DNA from: JAUVXJ01 sp034411995 | GTDB taxonomy: Bacteria; Chloroflexota; Anaerolineae; UBA7937; B3-Chlor | Length of the DNA: 64,000 nt | Reading direction: 5' to 3' | Assembly: GCA_034411995.1 (NCBI GenBank) | Contig: DAOUME010000009.1 | Span: 62,001-126,000, forward strand | Translations under genes and position numbers: made by a program | Shown here: in pieces, positions 33,406-40,878 of the stretch | How the letters are laid out: each line of letters begins with the position of its first letter | Position numbering within the stretch: the stretch's first letter is position 1 | Notes under the pieces: generated by a model | What the model saw: the letters and a program-made list of their open reading frames with translations, nothing else | Told to the model about the DNA's origin: nothing | Database searches by the model: none

Positions 33406-34461
33406 ATGTCTGACCGTTCCAGGAAGTCGAGCCGGAAACGCGGCTGTCTGAAGTGGTTGGGCATGGCCGCTGGCATCGTGGTGGCGCTGCTGCTCTGCCT
33501 CGTCGGCCTGATCTGGATCAGAGGGTCCAGGGCGCAGGCGGAACTGAGGGCGGAATACCCACCACCGGGGGAGATGGTGGATATAGGAGGCTACCGTTTG
33601 CACATCTACTGCCAGGGCAGCGGCAGTCCCACCGTGATCCTGGACGCTGGCCTGGGGGACTTCTCCCCCATCTGGGACCTGGTGCAGCCTGAGGTCGCCC
33701 AATCTGTACGCGTCTGTGCCTATGATCGGGCGGGGCTCGGCTGGAGCGAACGCGGACCGCACGCGCGCACCGTCCCAAATATCGTGGATGAGTTGCACGC
33801 CCTGGTCGCCGGGGCCGGAATCGAAGGCCCTTACGTGCTGGTGGGGCACTCCATGGGCGGCCTGTACGTGAGGGCCTATGCTGCTCAGTATCCCCACGAA
33901 GTGTCGGGCATGGTCCTGGTCGATGCTCCCCACGAGGAACAGCGATCGCGGTACCCTAAGGCCTTCACCGACGCAGAGCAACGTCTCTGGAACCAGATGA
34001 TCGGGATACTCGTGGTGCCACGGCTGTTGAACTCCATCGGGTTCCTGGCCATGTATCCTGACGAATACCCTATCGAGACCGTGCCGTCCCTGCCGCCGAG
34101 CACCAGAGAGACCTACGTCGCGGTCCTCCTCTCCCATCCGGCGTACTTTGCCACGGTCAGTGAGCAGTACGCTTCCATCGTGGACAACTTCGACCAGGTC
34201 CGCGCCATGAACATCACCACCCTCGGCGACATTCCTCTGGTGGTCCTTTATGCCGACGAATTGGAGATTCCTGATTCCTTCGCTCTGACGTCGAAAGAGA
34301 TCGATCAGGTCCAGGCAGCGTGGCACCAGGCGCAGGCTGAGCTGGCGGCTCTGTCCCCGCAGGGAGAGGTGGTAGTCGCCGAGGAGAGCACGCACTACAT
34401 CCAGTTCGATCAGCCGGAGTTGGTGATCGAGGCCATCAACCACGTGCTGGACGCACAGTAG
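33406..34461 (+). CDS. Membrane-anchored alpha/beta hydrolase
   Basis: The product is 351 aa. A basic N-terminus (SDRSRKSSRKRG) precedes a signal anchor (WLGMAAGIVVALLLCLVGLI), so the enzyme faces outward. The fold is clear: oxyanion-region strand TVILDAGLGDFSPIWD, CAYDRAGLGWSERG, nucleophile elbow VLVGHSMGGLYVRAYA (Ser149), GMVLVDAPHEEQ, and a C-terminal ESTHYIQFDQPELV that supplies the catalytic His. These motifs match a large group of alpha/beta hydrolases with unknown ester or amide substrates. No close operon partner. The previous gene ends 176 bp upstream. Confidence 0.87.
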   Translation: MSDRSRKSSRKRGCLKWLGMAAGIVVALLLCLVGLIWIRGSRAQAELRAEYPPPGEMVDIGGYRLHIYCQGSGSPTVILDAGLGDFSPIWDLVQPEVAQSVRVCAYDRAGLGWSERGPHARTVPNIVDELHALVAGAGIEGPYVLVGHSMGGLYVRAYAAQYPHEVSGMVLVDAPHEEQRSRYPKAFTDAEQRLWNQMIGILVVPRLLNSIGFLAMYPDEYPIETVPSLPPSTRETYVAVLLSHPAYFATVSEQYASIVDNFDQVRAMNITTLGDIPLVVLYADELEIPDSFALTSKEIDQVQAAWHQAQAELAALSPQGEVVVAEESTHYIQFDQPELVIEAINHVLDAQ

Positions 34462-34484
34462 GCGATGGGCTCGAGCGCTCGCCA

Positions 34485-34577
34485 GTGCTCAGCGCCTTCG
34501 TCATCCTCGCCGCCGTGGTGATTGGACGCTGGGCGGGACCAGAGAACCTCTCCCTCTCGGGCAAGCGCACCATCTAG
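34485..34577 (+). pseudogene. Possible remnant of a membrane-protein gene
   Basis: Just after the hydrolase stop, a frame encodes VLSAFVILAAVVIGRWAG followed by a polar tail to a TAG. It looks like the last helix and tail of a membrane protein, without an upstream part or ribosome binding site. The coding look is suggestive, but 30 codons could be chance. The remaining bases to 34722 show nothing recognisable. Confidence 0.22.
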
Positions 34578-34722
34578 CCTACAGCTGAGAGACACCTAAC
34601 GCTGGCGCGGGACACCTGGCAAACTGCACGCGGAGTGAGACTCTGATCTTCATCGGTACGCTTCCGTCTGGCCCCGCTGGAGGTTGAGGTCAGGCCCATC
34701 GGTGTCGGACCACAAGACGCAC

Positions 34723-35301
34723 TCACATTGATTTGGGCATGCCGATCCATCTGGGCGTGACTTTCAGGTAATGCCGATATTCGTCCCCATATAGTTCGAG
34801 GCAGCCCCGTTCTTCAGCAAGCGCCTGGAAGGCCTCCAGGCCGATGACTACAACCGAAAGCAACAAGAAGAGCCAGGAAGCCGAGGCTACGCTCACCCCC
34901 ACCCAGGTTGTGAACATAGAGAGCAACATGGGATGCCTTGAGTAGCGATACATGCCTGCTACAAAGGGTCGACCCAAGGGAGTAGTAGCAGCGTTCACGA
35001 TAGCTGTCAAAAGCATCGCCAGGCCCACCAGATAGATAGCCAGACCTACATAGAACCACACCGTGCCCAACTTCAGCGGAAGGAAGATCGAGTAGAGAAC
35101 GAGCAAAAGCATGAGTACCATAGCCGTCATGAAGGCCCTCTTCTCCTTCTTGTCGTATGGCACATCCGCCATCTTCTTCATGAACTGACCGGTACCCACA
35201 GCTTTGTCAACCAGTATCATGATCAGCGGGTGTAGTGGAAGGTACAGCATAAGCAGCCAGGCATTCCACAAGCCTATCTTGAAAGCGGGCACCCAGGACA
35301 T
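34723..35301 (-). CDS. ICMT/PEMT-family membrane methyltransferase
   Basis: The product is 192 aa from the ATG at 35301-35299, with GAGGAG four bases upstream; the longer frame to 35466 lacks a site. Five hydrophobic segments are seen. The C-terminal half carries the isoprenylcysteine carboxyl methyltransferase-type signature: GMYRYSRHPMLLSMFTTWVG and later ALAEERGCLELYGDEYRHYL with VTPRWI. These residues bind S-adenosylmethionine in the family. Bacterial members methylate lipids or small molecules; the substrate is unknown. It is a lone minus-strand gene between plus-strand genes. Confidence 0.83.
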   Translation of the reverse strand: MSWVPAFKIGLWNAWLLMLYLPLHPLIMILVDKAVGTGQFMKKMADVPYDKKEKRAFMTAMVLMLLLVLYSIFLPLKLGTVWFYVGLAIYLVGLAMLLTAIVNAATTPLGRPFVAGMYRYSRHPMLLSMFTTWVGVSVASASWLFLLLSVVVIGLEAFQALAEERGCLELYGDEYRHYLKVTPRWIGMPKSM

Positions 35302-35702
35302 GATTCTCCTCGCTTCATCAGCGCAAAACCTAGCCATTGATTCCAGGATGATTCCGACGTATTCACAGGATTGGCTCGAAGGGACTGTTGCCCATTTCTG
35401 GTCCGCAATAAACACCCGCCCAACAGTCCGCCTGATGCCAATCCCAAGCCCGTCCCCTTTGCCCAAGACGAGGCAACGTGTGTCAGCAGGTTGACAGAGT
35501 AGGGGAGCGCAGACAGCCTATTCTACCACTAAAATGAAGGCAGCGCAAGGCACGTTCCACGCAACATCAAGAGGCCCCCCTGTTGAGGAGGAGGATGTAC
35601 CAGAAGCCTTGCGCAGTGTCTCACTCTCCCAGCAGGACCTCGACGGGATTGCAGCATCAGGGGGAGGCACCAGCGATCCACTTCAAGGCTGTCTCCTAGG
35701 GG
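35302..35702. other. Divergent intergenic region
   Basis: Between the minus-strand methyltransferase and the PEP-CTERM promoter I see no gene. The forward frame from 35534 is an upstream extension of the PEP-CTERM frame through its promoter and is not translated. Confidence 0.45.
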
Positions 35703-35731
35703 TTGACAGGGATTCAGAACTGTGCTATAGT
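35703..35731 (+). promoter_or_regulatory. Strong sigma-70 promoter for PEP-CTERM gene
   Basis: Perfect TTGACA (35703-35708), 17-bp spacer, TATAGT (35726-35731, five of six). The leader is about 42 nt and contains GAGAAGGAG close to the ATG at 35780. Confidence 0.82.
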
Positions 35732-35779
35732 GCGAGCAATAGGATTGGACTCATTGTAGGAGAGAAGGAGCGAGAGGCG

Positions 35780-36412
35780 ATGAAGAAGCACTGGCTACGA
35801 GGCGTATTGTTGGGTGTCAGCTTGGCGCTGCTGCTGGCAGGCGGGGTGGCCCTGGCGCAGGATGTAAGGCCCAGCAACGGTTGGAATGTGGGCACGATGC
35901 CTGCTGTACCCGCAGGGACATACTACACCGATATTGACAACGAGGACAATGCGCTTTCAGGTAGTCCCGACCATGACATGGGTCTCGGAACCGGGGTCAA
36001 CCAGTGCGTCTGGGCAGAAGACTCCGTACACCCTATCGAGTTCCGTATTAGCTCGCCTGGAGGGCCGGCGAAGCTCATGATCGCTGCCTGGGATGTCGAC
36101 GAGGACACCATCGACATAGGGATACCGGAGGAAGACGCCGTCTATTTCAACGGCGCCTACCTGGGCGATCTCGTGAGTGGGCCAAGCGACACCTGGACTG
36201 TCTCCACGTTCTCTGTACTCGCAACCGGCAACGACCTGGTCAGTGCTGTGGCAGAGGGGCCGGGGGAAGGCGGTTGTTTCGGCATTGCATGGGGCGCTCT
36301 CGATATCGTCGAGGAAGAGTTCGTTCCCGAACCGGGAACGATTCTGCTCCTCGGCAGCGGGCTCGCTGGTCTAGCAGGATACGCTACCTTGCGCTGGAGG
36401 GCGAGAGAGTAG
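35780..36412 (+). CDS. PEP-CTERM sorting-domain surface protein
   Basis: The product is 210 aa. Signal peptide at residues 1-27 (MKKHWLRGVLLGVSLALLLA, ending near ALAQ). The mature domain is acidic and beta-rich (CVWAEDSVHPIEFRISSPGG, AKLMIAAWDVDEDTIDIG, DAVYFNGAYLGDL). The C-terminus is a complete PEP-CTERM signal: FVPEPGTILLLGSGLAGLAG, then a basic RWRARE tail. Such proteins are exported and processed at PEP by exosortase-like enzymes. The middle domain is not recognised. It has its own strong promoter (35703) and terminator (36434), so it is a single-gene unit. The intact copy shares its C-terminal pattern with the pseudogene at 2004. Confidence 0.9.
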   Translation: MKKHWLRGVLLGVSLALLLAGGVALAQDVRPSNGWNVGTMPAVPAGTYYTDIDNEDNALSGSPDHDMGLGTGVNQCVWAEDSVHPIEFRISSPGGPAKLMIAAWDVDEDTIDIGIPEEDAVYFNGAYLGDLVSGPSDTWTVSTFSVLATGNDLVSAVAEGPGEGGCFGIAWGALDIVEEEFVPEPGTILLLGSGLAGLAGYATLRWRARE

Positions 36413-36433
36413 GCCTGGTACGACGTAGCTACG

Positions 36434-36470
36434 AAAGGGCTGTCCCCTTGTGGGATGGCCCTTTTCTGTT
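36434..36470 (+). terminator. Rho-independent terminator
   Basis: AAAGGGCTGTCCC (36434-36446), a five-base loop and GGGATGGCCCTTT (36452-36464) form a 13-bp stem with one G-T pair, followed by TCTGTTT. It lies 21 bp after the PEP-CTERM stop codon. Confidence 0.85.
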
Positions 36471-36596
36471 TGGGCGGGGAATCTACCCTGAGTTGTCAAC
36501 GGGTGACCGCAGCTTGTGCGCTCCCTCTGTGTCTTCCCCCACCCGGCGCTGCAGGGGGCGAAAACAAGTGTCGGCCTACTCCGCCCCGGCCTGTGA

Positions 36597-36629
36597 ACCC
36601 TTGCGAAGGTTTGGAACCTTCACAAGGGT
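36597..36629. repeat. REP-like palindrome related to the one at 1227
   Basis: ACCCTTGCGAAGGTT and its complement match at 14 of 15 positions around a TGG loop. The centre GAAGGTT-TGG-AACCTTC parallels GGAGGTT-TCG-AACCTCC at 1227-1261, so the two look like members of one dispersed family that the RAYT may act on. Confidence 0.55.
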
Positions 36630-36645
36630 GGTATTCGTCGATGTC

Positions 36646-36675
36646 TTGACATCCCCCCACCCTGCCGAGTATACT
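36646..36675 (+). promoter_or_regulatory. Sigma-70 promoter of the glyoxylate cassette
   Basis: Perfect TTGACA (36646-36651), 18-bp spacer, TATACT (36670-36675). The leader is about 80 nt to the GTG at 36763. Confidence 0.75.
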
Positions 36676-36762
36676 GGCACCGTGTGAGAGTACCCGCTGA
36701 TCGGCCATGCTTGGCAACGCGGTCGATTTCCCCCAATATGCCAAGAACAGGAGAATCCAGCA

Positions 36763-37929
36763 GTGAAAGACAGAAAGCTGCTCATGATCCCCGGCCCGAT
36801 AGAGTTCATGCCGGAGGTGATGCGGGCCATGGGCATGCCCACCACCAGTCACGTCGCACCCAACTTCATCGAGGTCTTCGGTCAGGCCCTGGAGAGACTT
36901 CGCGAGGTGTTCCTCTGTCCTCATGGCCAGCCCTTCGTGATCGCCGGCTCGGGCACCCTGGCCATGGACCTCGCGACCGCCAACCTGGTGGAACCTGGCG
37001 ACAGGGCCCTGGTGGTGAACACCGGCTACTTCTCCGACCGCATGGGAGACATCCTGGAGAGGTATGGCGCGACCGTCAGCCACGTCCGCGCTCCAGCCGT
37101 CGGCGACGCGCCGTCCCTCGACGCCGTGGGGGCCGCCCTTGGAGAACGCGGTTACAAAGTAATGGCCTTCACCCACGTGGACACCTCCACCGCTGTGGTT
37201 ACGGACGCCCGGGCCCTGGGCGCTCTGGGCCTGGAGTATGGTGCGCTGACCATACTGGATGGCGTGTGCTCGGTCGCGGGAGAGGAGTTGCGCCAGGAAG
37301 AATGGGGAGTGGATGTGGCCTTCACCGCCTCCCAGAAGGCCGTCGGCGTGCCTCCTGGTCTCGCCTTGCTGGTCGCTGGCCCGCGAGCGATGGACGCCTT
37401 CGCCGAACGCCGGGCACCCGTGGGCAACTACTATGCCGACTGGACCAACTGGCTGCCCATCATGGAAGCCTATGAGGCCCGGCGTCCCAGCTACTTCGGT
37501 ACCCCCGCGGTCAACCTCATCTGGGCGCTCAACGTCAGCCTGGGTCAGATCCTGGAGGAGGGCATGGACGCCCGCTTCTTGCGCCATCGTCGCCTGAGCC
37601 GGGCCTTCAAGGCAGCTATCGATGCGCTGGGCATGAAACAGGTGCCGGTGAGGCCGGAAGTGGCAGCCAACACCCTCACCGCGCCCTTCTATCCGGAGGG
37701 TGTGGACAAAACCCTGCTGGGCCACATCAATGAGGCAGGGGTCATCGTCGCCGGTGGCCTCCACCCGGAGATCAGAGACCTGTACTTCCGCATCGGGCAC
37801 ATGGGTGTGGTGACCGAGTCCGACATCCTGGCGACTGTGGGTGCCCTGGAGAAGGCTCTGGCCCAGGCTGGATACGGGTTCGACCCCGGTGTTGGCCTCG
37901 CCGCCGCAGAGTCCACGCTGATAGAATAG
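36763..37929 (+). CDS. Class V aminotransferase, alanine/serine-glyoxylate type
   Basis: The product is 388 aa from a GTG at 36763, with AGGAG nine bases upstream. Typical AGXT/SPT features are MIPGPIEFMPEVMRAMGMPT near the start, VIAGSGTLAMDLATANLVEP, FTHVDTSTAVVTDA, ILDGVCSVAGEEL and the PLP-binding Lys192 in FTASQKAVGVPPGLALLV. The reaction would be transfer of an amino group from alanine or serine to glyoxylate, giving glycine. The next genes encode a glycolate oxidase subunit (11 bp later) and a DapA/HOGA-family aldolase, both of which produce glyoxylate in known pathways. That context favours the glyoxylate role over phosphoserine or cysteine-desulfurase roles. Confidence 0.88.
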   Translation: MKDRKLLMIPGPIEFMPEVMRAMGMPTTSHVAPNFIEVFGQALERLREVFLCPHGQPFVIAGSGTLAMDLATANLVEPGDRALVVNTGYFSDRMGDILERYGATVSHVRAPAVGDAPSLDAVGAALGERGYKVMAFTHVDTSTAVVTDARALGALGLEYGALTILDGVCSVAGEELRQEEWGVDVAFTASQKAVGVPPGLALLVAGPRAMDAFAERRAPVGNYYADWTNWLPIMEAYEARRPSYFGTPAVNLIWALNVSLGQILEEGMDARFLRHRRLSRAFKAAIDALGMKQVPVRPEVAANTLTAPFYPEGVDKTLLGHINEAGVIVAGGLHPEIRDLYFRIGHMGVVTESDILATVGALEKALAQAGYGFDPGVGLAAAESTLIE

Positions 37930-37939
37930 TCCACCACCA

Positions 37940-39349
37940 ATGCCCAGCGAGATCTACAACCGGGTGGACGGACAACTCCTTGACCATCTCCGCGCAATCG
38001 TAGGGGAAGGCAGCGTCCTCGTCGATCCCGAGGACATGGAACCATACACCCACGACGAGGTGGCAGGATTCAGGGCCCAGCCTGAGGTCGTCGTTCGTGC
38101 CACATCGGCAGAGCAAGTGGCTGCCATACTCAAACTCGCTCAACGCGCCAGGGTCCCCGTCACGCCCCGTGGGGCTGGATACGGTCTCAGTGGTGGTGCC
38201 GTGCCCGTCTGCGGCGGTGTCGTCCTCTCGCTGGAGAAGATGAACCGCATCCTGGAGATCGACGAAGAGAACCTCATGGCCACCGTCGAGCCCGGTGTCA
38301 TCACTGGTGATCTCCATCGCGCCGTTGAAGACCGGGGATTGTTCTACCCGCCAGATCCGGCGAGCCTGGATTCCTGCACCATGGGGGGCAACGTCGCCGA
38401 GGGAGCTGGCGGACCCCGGGCCGTCAAGTACGGAGTGACGAAAGACTACGTGTGCGGCCTGGAGGCGGTGTTACCCTCAGGTGAGATCATCGAGTGCGGA
38501 GGCAAACTCGTCAAGAACGTCACCGGCTACAGTCTCATTCAACTGCTGATCGGCTCCGAGGGCACGCTGGCAGTGGTGACCAAAATCGTCCTGCGCTTGC
38601 TTCCCCTCCCCAAGGTCCAGGTGGACTTGCTGGTCCCCTACGACGAGTTCCAAGCCGCCGCCGATACGGTGTCCGATATCATCGCTCATCGCATCGTGCC
38701 CACCACCATCGAGTTCATGGAGCGCGACAGCATCCTGGCCGTAGAGCGGCTCCTCCAGAAGGAGTTACCCCACGACGATGCCGAAGCGCACCTGCTCATT
38801 CAGCTCGACGGCAACCGCCAGAATGCCGTGGACGCGGACATGGAACTGGTCGGTCAGTTGTGCCTCAGCCACGGTGCCCGCGACGTCTTGGTAGCCAGGG
38901 AACAGCGTACCCGGGACCGGCTCTGGCAAGCTCGCCGTTTGATCATCGATGCCCTCAATAACGAGAGCCCCATGAACCATATGGAGGATGTGGTCGTGCC
39001 CCGGGCCAGTCTCCCTTCCCTGCTCAAGGGCATCAAGGATACGGCCACACGCCACTCGGCCCGCATCGTCTGTTTCGGGCACGCGGGTGATGGCAACGTA
39101 CACGTCAACGTGCTCCAGGACGACATCCCCGATGCGCGGTGGCCGGACCTGGTCCGCTCCGCCCGCGAAGAGATCTACCACCTGACCATGTCTCTGGGTG
39201 GCACGATCACCGCCGAGCACGGGGTCGGCGCCGCCCGCCGTGAGTACCTTCCCCTGGCGCTGGATCAGGCCCAGATAGACTTGATGAGGCGCATCAGAGA
39301 CGTATTCGATCCCCACCACATCCTCAATCCCGCCAAGATCTTCCCATGA
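37940..39349 (+). CDS. glcD: FAD-linked glycolate/lactate oxidase subunit (GlcD-like)
   Basis: The product is 469 aa, near the usual GlcD length. The FAD_binding_4 domain (about 40-180) has VTPRGAGYGLSGGAVPVCGG and LDSCTMGGNVAEGAGGPRAV. The C-terminal FAD-oxidase domain ends with FGHAGDGNVHVNVLQDD, GGTITAEHGVGAARREYLP and FDPHHILNPAKIF. The enzyme would oxidise glycolate (or D-lactate) to glyoxylate (or pyruvate). GlcE and GlcF partners are absent here, so it may be a single-subunit D-2-hydroxyacid dehydrogenase. The ribosome binding site is weak, and the gene starts 11 bp after the aminotransferase, so coupling is likely. Confidence 0.85.
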   Translation: MPSEIYNRVDGQLLDHLRAIVGEGSVLVDPEDMEPYTHDEVAGFRAQPEVVVRATSAEQVAAILKLAQRARVPVTPRGAGYGLSGGAVPVCGGVVLSLEKMNRILEIDEENLMATVEPGVITGDLHRAVEDRGLFYPPDPASLDSCTMGGNVAEGAGGPRAVKYGVTKDYVCGLEAVLPSGEIIECGGKLVKNVTGYSLIQLLIGSEGTLAVVTKIVLRLLPLPKVQVDLLVPYDEFQAAADTVSDIIAHRIVPTTIEFMERDSILAVERLLQKELPHDDAEAHLLIQLDGNRQNAVDADMELVGQLCLSHGARDVLVAREQRTRDRLWQARRLIIDALNNESPMNHMEDVVVPRASLPSLLKGIKDTATRHSARIVCFGHAGDGNVHVNVLQDDIPDARWPDLVRSAREEIYHLTMSLGGTITAEHGVGAARREYLPLALDQAQIDLMRRIRDVFDPHHILNPAKIFP

Positions 39350-39371
39350 GGGACTGGAGGCCTTTAGGAAC

Positions 39372-40271
39372 ATGACCCCATCAGAAGTCTCCTTGAAAGG
39401 GGTGTTTCCACCGATACCGACGCCCTTCCATGCGCGGGGCGAGGTTGCTCACCAAGCCCTGGCGGAGAACCTCCAGCGGTGGAACCAGTACGACCTGGCA
39501 GGATACGTGGTCCTCGGCTCCAATGGGGAGGCCGTGTACCTCGCTGAGGAGGAGAAGATCAGGGTCTGGGAGACAGCCCGCGCGGCCATTCCTTCCAGCA
39601 AGCTCATGATTGCCGGTGCCGGCTGCGAATCCACCGCGCAGACCATCGCTTTGACCAAGAGAGCGGCGGACGCCGGTGCCGACGCCGTCCTTCTGGTCAC
39701 TCCTCACTACTACTCCGCCAGGATGACCCGCGACAGTCTGCTCCACCACTACCGATCGGTCGCTGATAGCTCACCCGTGCCCGTGATGGTCTACAACGTC
39801 CCCAAGTTCACCCACCTGGACGTGGACGCCGTCACCATCGCCCAGGCCTCACGTCACCCGAACATCATGGGGGTCAAGGACAGCAGTGGCAACATCGCCA
39901 AACTCGCCGACATCGTGCGGCTGGCCTCCCCAGGTTTCCAGGTCCTGGCCGGCACAGGCGGTTTCTTCTTCGCCGGGTTGAGTCTCGGCGCCGTGGGCGG
40001 CGTTCTCGCCCTGGCCAACGTGGCTCCAGAGGAATCGATCAACATCCAGCGCCTGTACGATACGGGGCAGTGGAGCGAGGCTGCCGAATTACAGAGACGG
40101 ATGCTGCCCGTCAACGCGGCAGTCACCTCTGTCTACGGCATTCCTGGTCTCAAGGCGGCGCTGGACCTGCTGGGCTACTATGGGGGGCCAGTTCGTTCAC
40201 CGCTTCTGGACCTGGGCGCAGCAGAAAGAGAAGAGTTGAGGGCCATTCTCGACGAAGCTGGATTGCTTTGA
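39372..40271 (+). CDS. DapA-family class I aldolase, 4-hydroxy-2-oxoglutarate aldolase-like
   Basis: The product is 299 aa. DHDPS/NAL superfamily signatures: GVFPPIPTPFHARG, VLGSNGEAVYLAEEEK, catalytic Tyr141 in VMVYNVPKFTHLDVD and Schiff-base Lys169 in IMGVKDSSGNIAKL. In true dihydrodipicolinate synthases the YNVP motif is followed by G-R-T, whose Arg binds the substrate carboxylate. Here it is K-F-T, as expected for other family members such as HOGA. HOGA cleaves 4-hydroxy-2-oxoglutarate to pyruvate and glyoxylate, which fits the aminotransferase and GlcD genes directly upstream. The substrate is therefore inferred from context plus one residue difference. Confidence 0.8.
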   Translation: MTPSEVSLKGVFPPIPTPFHARGEVAHQALAENLQRWNQYDLAGYVVLGSNGEAVYLAEEEKIRVWETARAAIPSSKLMIAGAGCESTAQTIALTKRAADAGADAVLLVTPHYYSARMTRDSLLHHYRSVADSSPVPVMVYNVPKFTHLDVDAVTIAQASRHPNIMGVKDSSGNIAKLADIVRLASPGFQVLAGTGGFFFAGLSLGAVGGVLALANVAPEESINIQRLYDTGQWSEAAELQRRMLPVNAAVTSVYGIPGLKAALDLLGYYGGPVRSPLLDLGAAEREELRAILDEAGLL

Positions 40272-40636
40272 CCCAGCCCTCACCTCCGTCACCAGACCGT
40301 CTCTCCGCTGGACCAAAGTCATTCCCTCCGGCAACTGCCCGCACCTGAAACGACGGGAGGATCGCTGCCCTCAAGAGAACCTCGCCCCCACCGGCACTTT
40401 CCTGCGCGCCAGACCATCCTGGATTTGCTCCTCACACACCCCTTAGGACGCGCAGGTTCTAGCGCGCGTCACGACCAGAAGACCGGTTGTCCGCACCAAA
40501 ACCACCACTTCGAATCCCCTTCCTTGAGAACTCGTGGTCACCATGTGCCGAATTGTTGGGCGAAGTGGTTGCCAGGCACCGCACATTGTGCTAGGATTGC
40601 TGACACGCGCTCGAGGTGTTACCCGCTCAGGATAAG
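40272..40636. other. Intergenic region, no gene recognised
   Basis: Frames at 40150-40348 and 40425-40649 are not protein-like. No terminator with a T-run and no clear promoter could be identified. Confidence 0.45.
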
Positions 40637-40771
40637 ATGCTTGGGCTGAGATCGCCCGGGGGCGCTGGACTGCTCAGCGTCGCAGCGTTGGCCCTGACGG
40701 TCGAGGCGCTGGGCACCCACTATCTTCTACAACACAGGGAAGCGCCGGTCCTCAGGTGTGCGGATGACTAG
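40637..40771 (+). CDS. Possible 44-aa single-helix membrane peptide
   Basis: The ATG at 40637 has AGGA at five-base spacing. The peptide reads MLGLRSPGGAGLLSVAALAL then TVEALGTHYLLQH and a polar end, i.e. one probable membrane helix. It ends 107 bp before the PAS/GAF kinase start. Codon use resembles the neighbouring genes. It is too short to be sure and no family is known. Confidence 0.35.
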   Translation: MLGLRSPGGAGLLSVAALALTVEALGTHYLLQHREAPVLRCADD

Positions 40772-40878
40772 GTCGTCTGCGAGTCGATGATCCGGGGACC
40801 GGTCGCTCTTGCGACCGAGAACACCGTGACCTGCGCTGGGGCAGGGGTTGTACAGCGGAGGGAGGCACGAGTCTGAGC

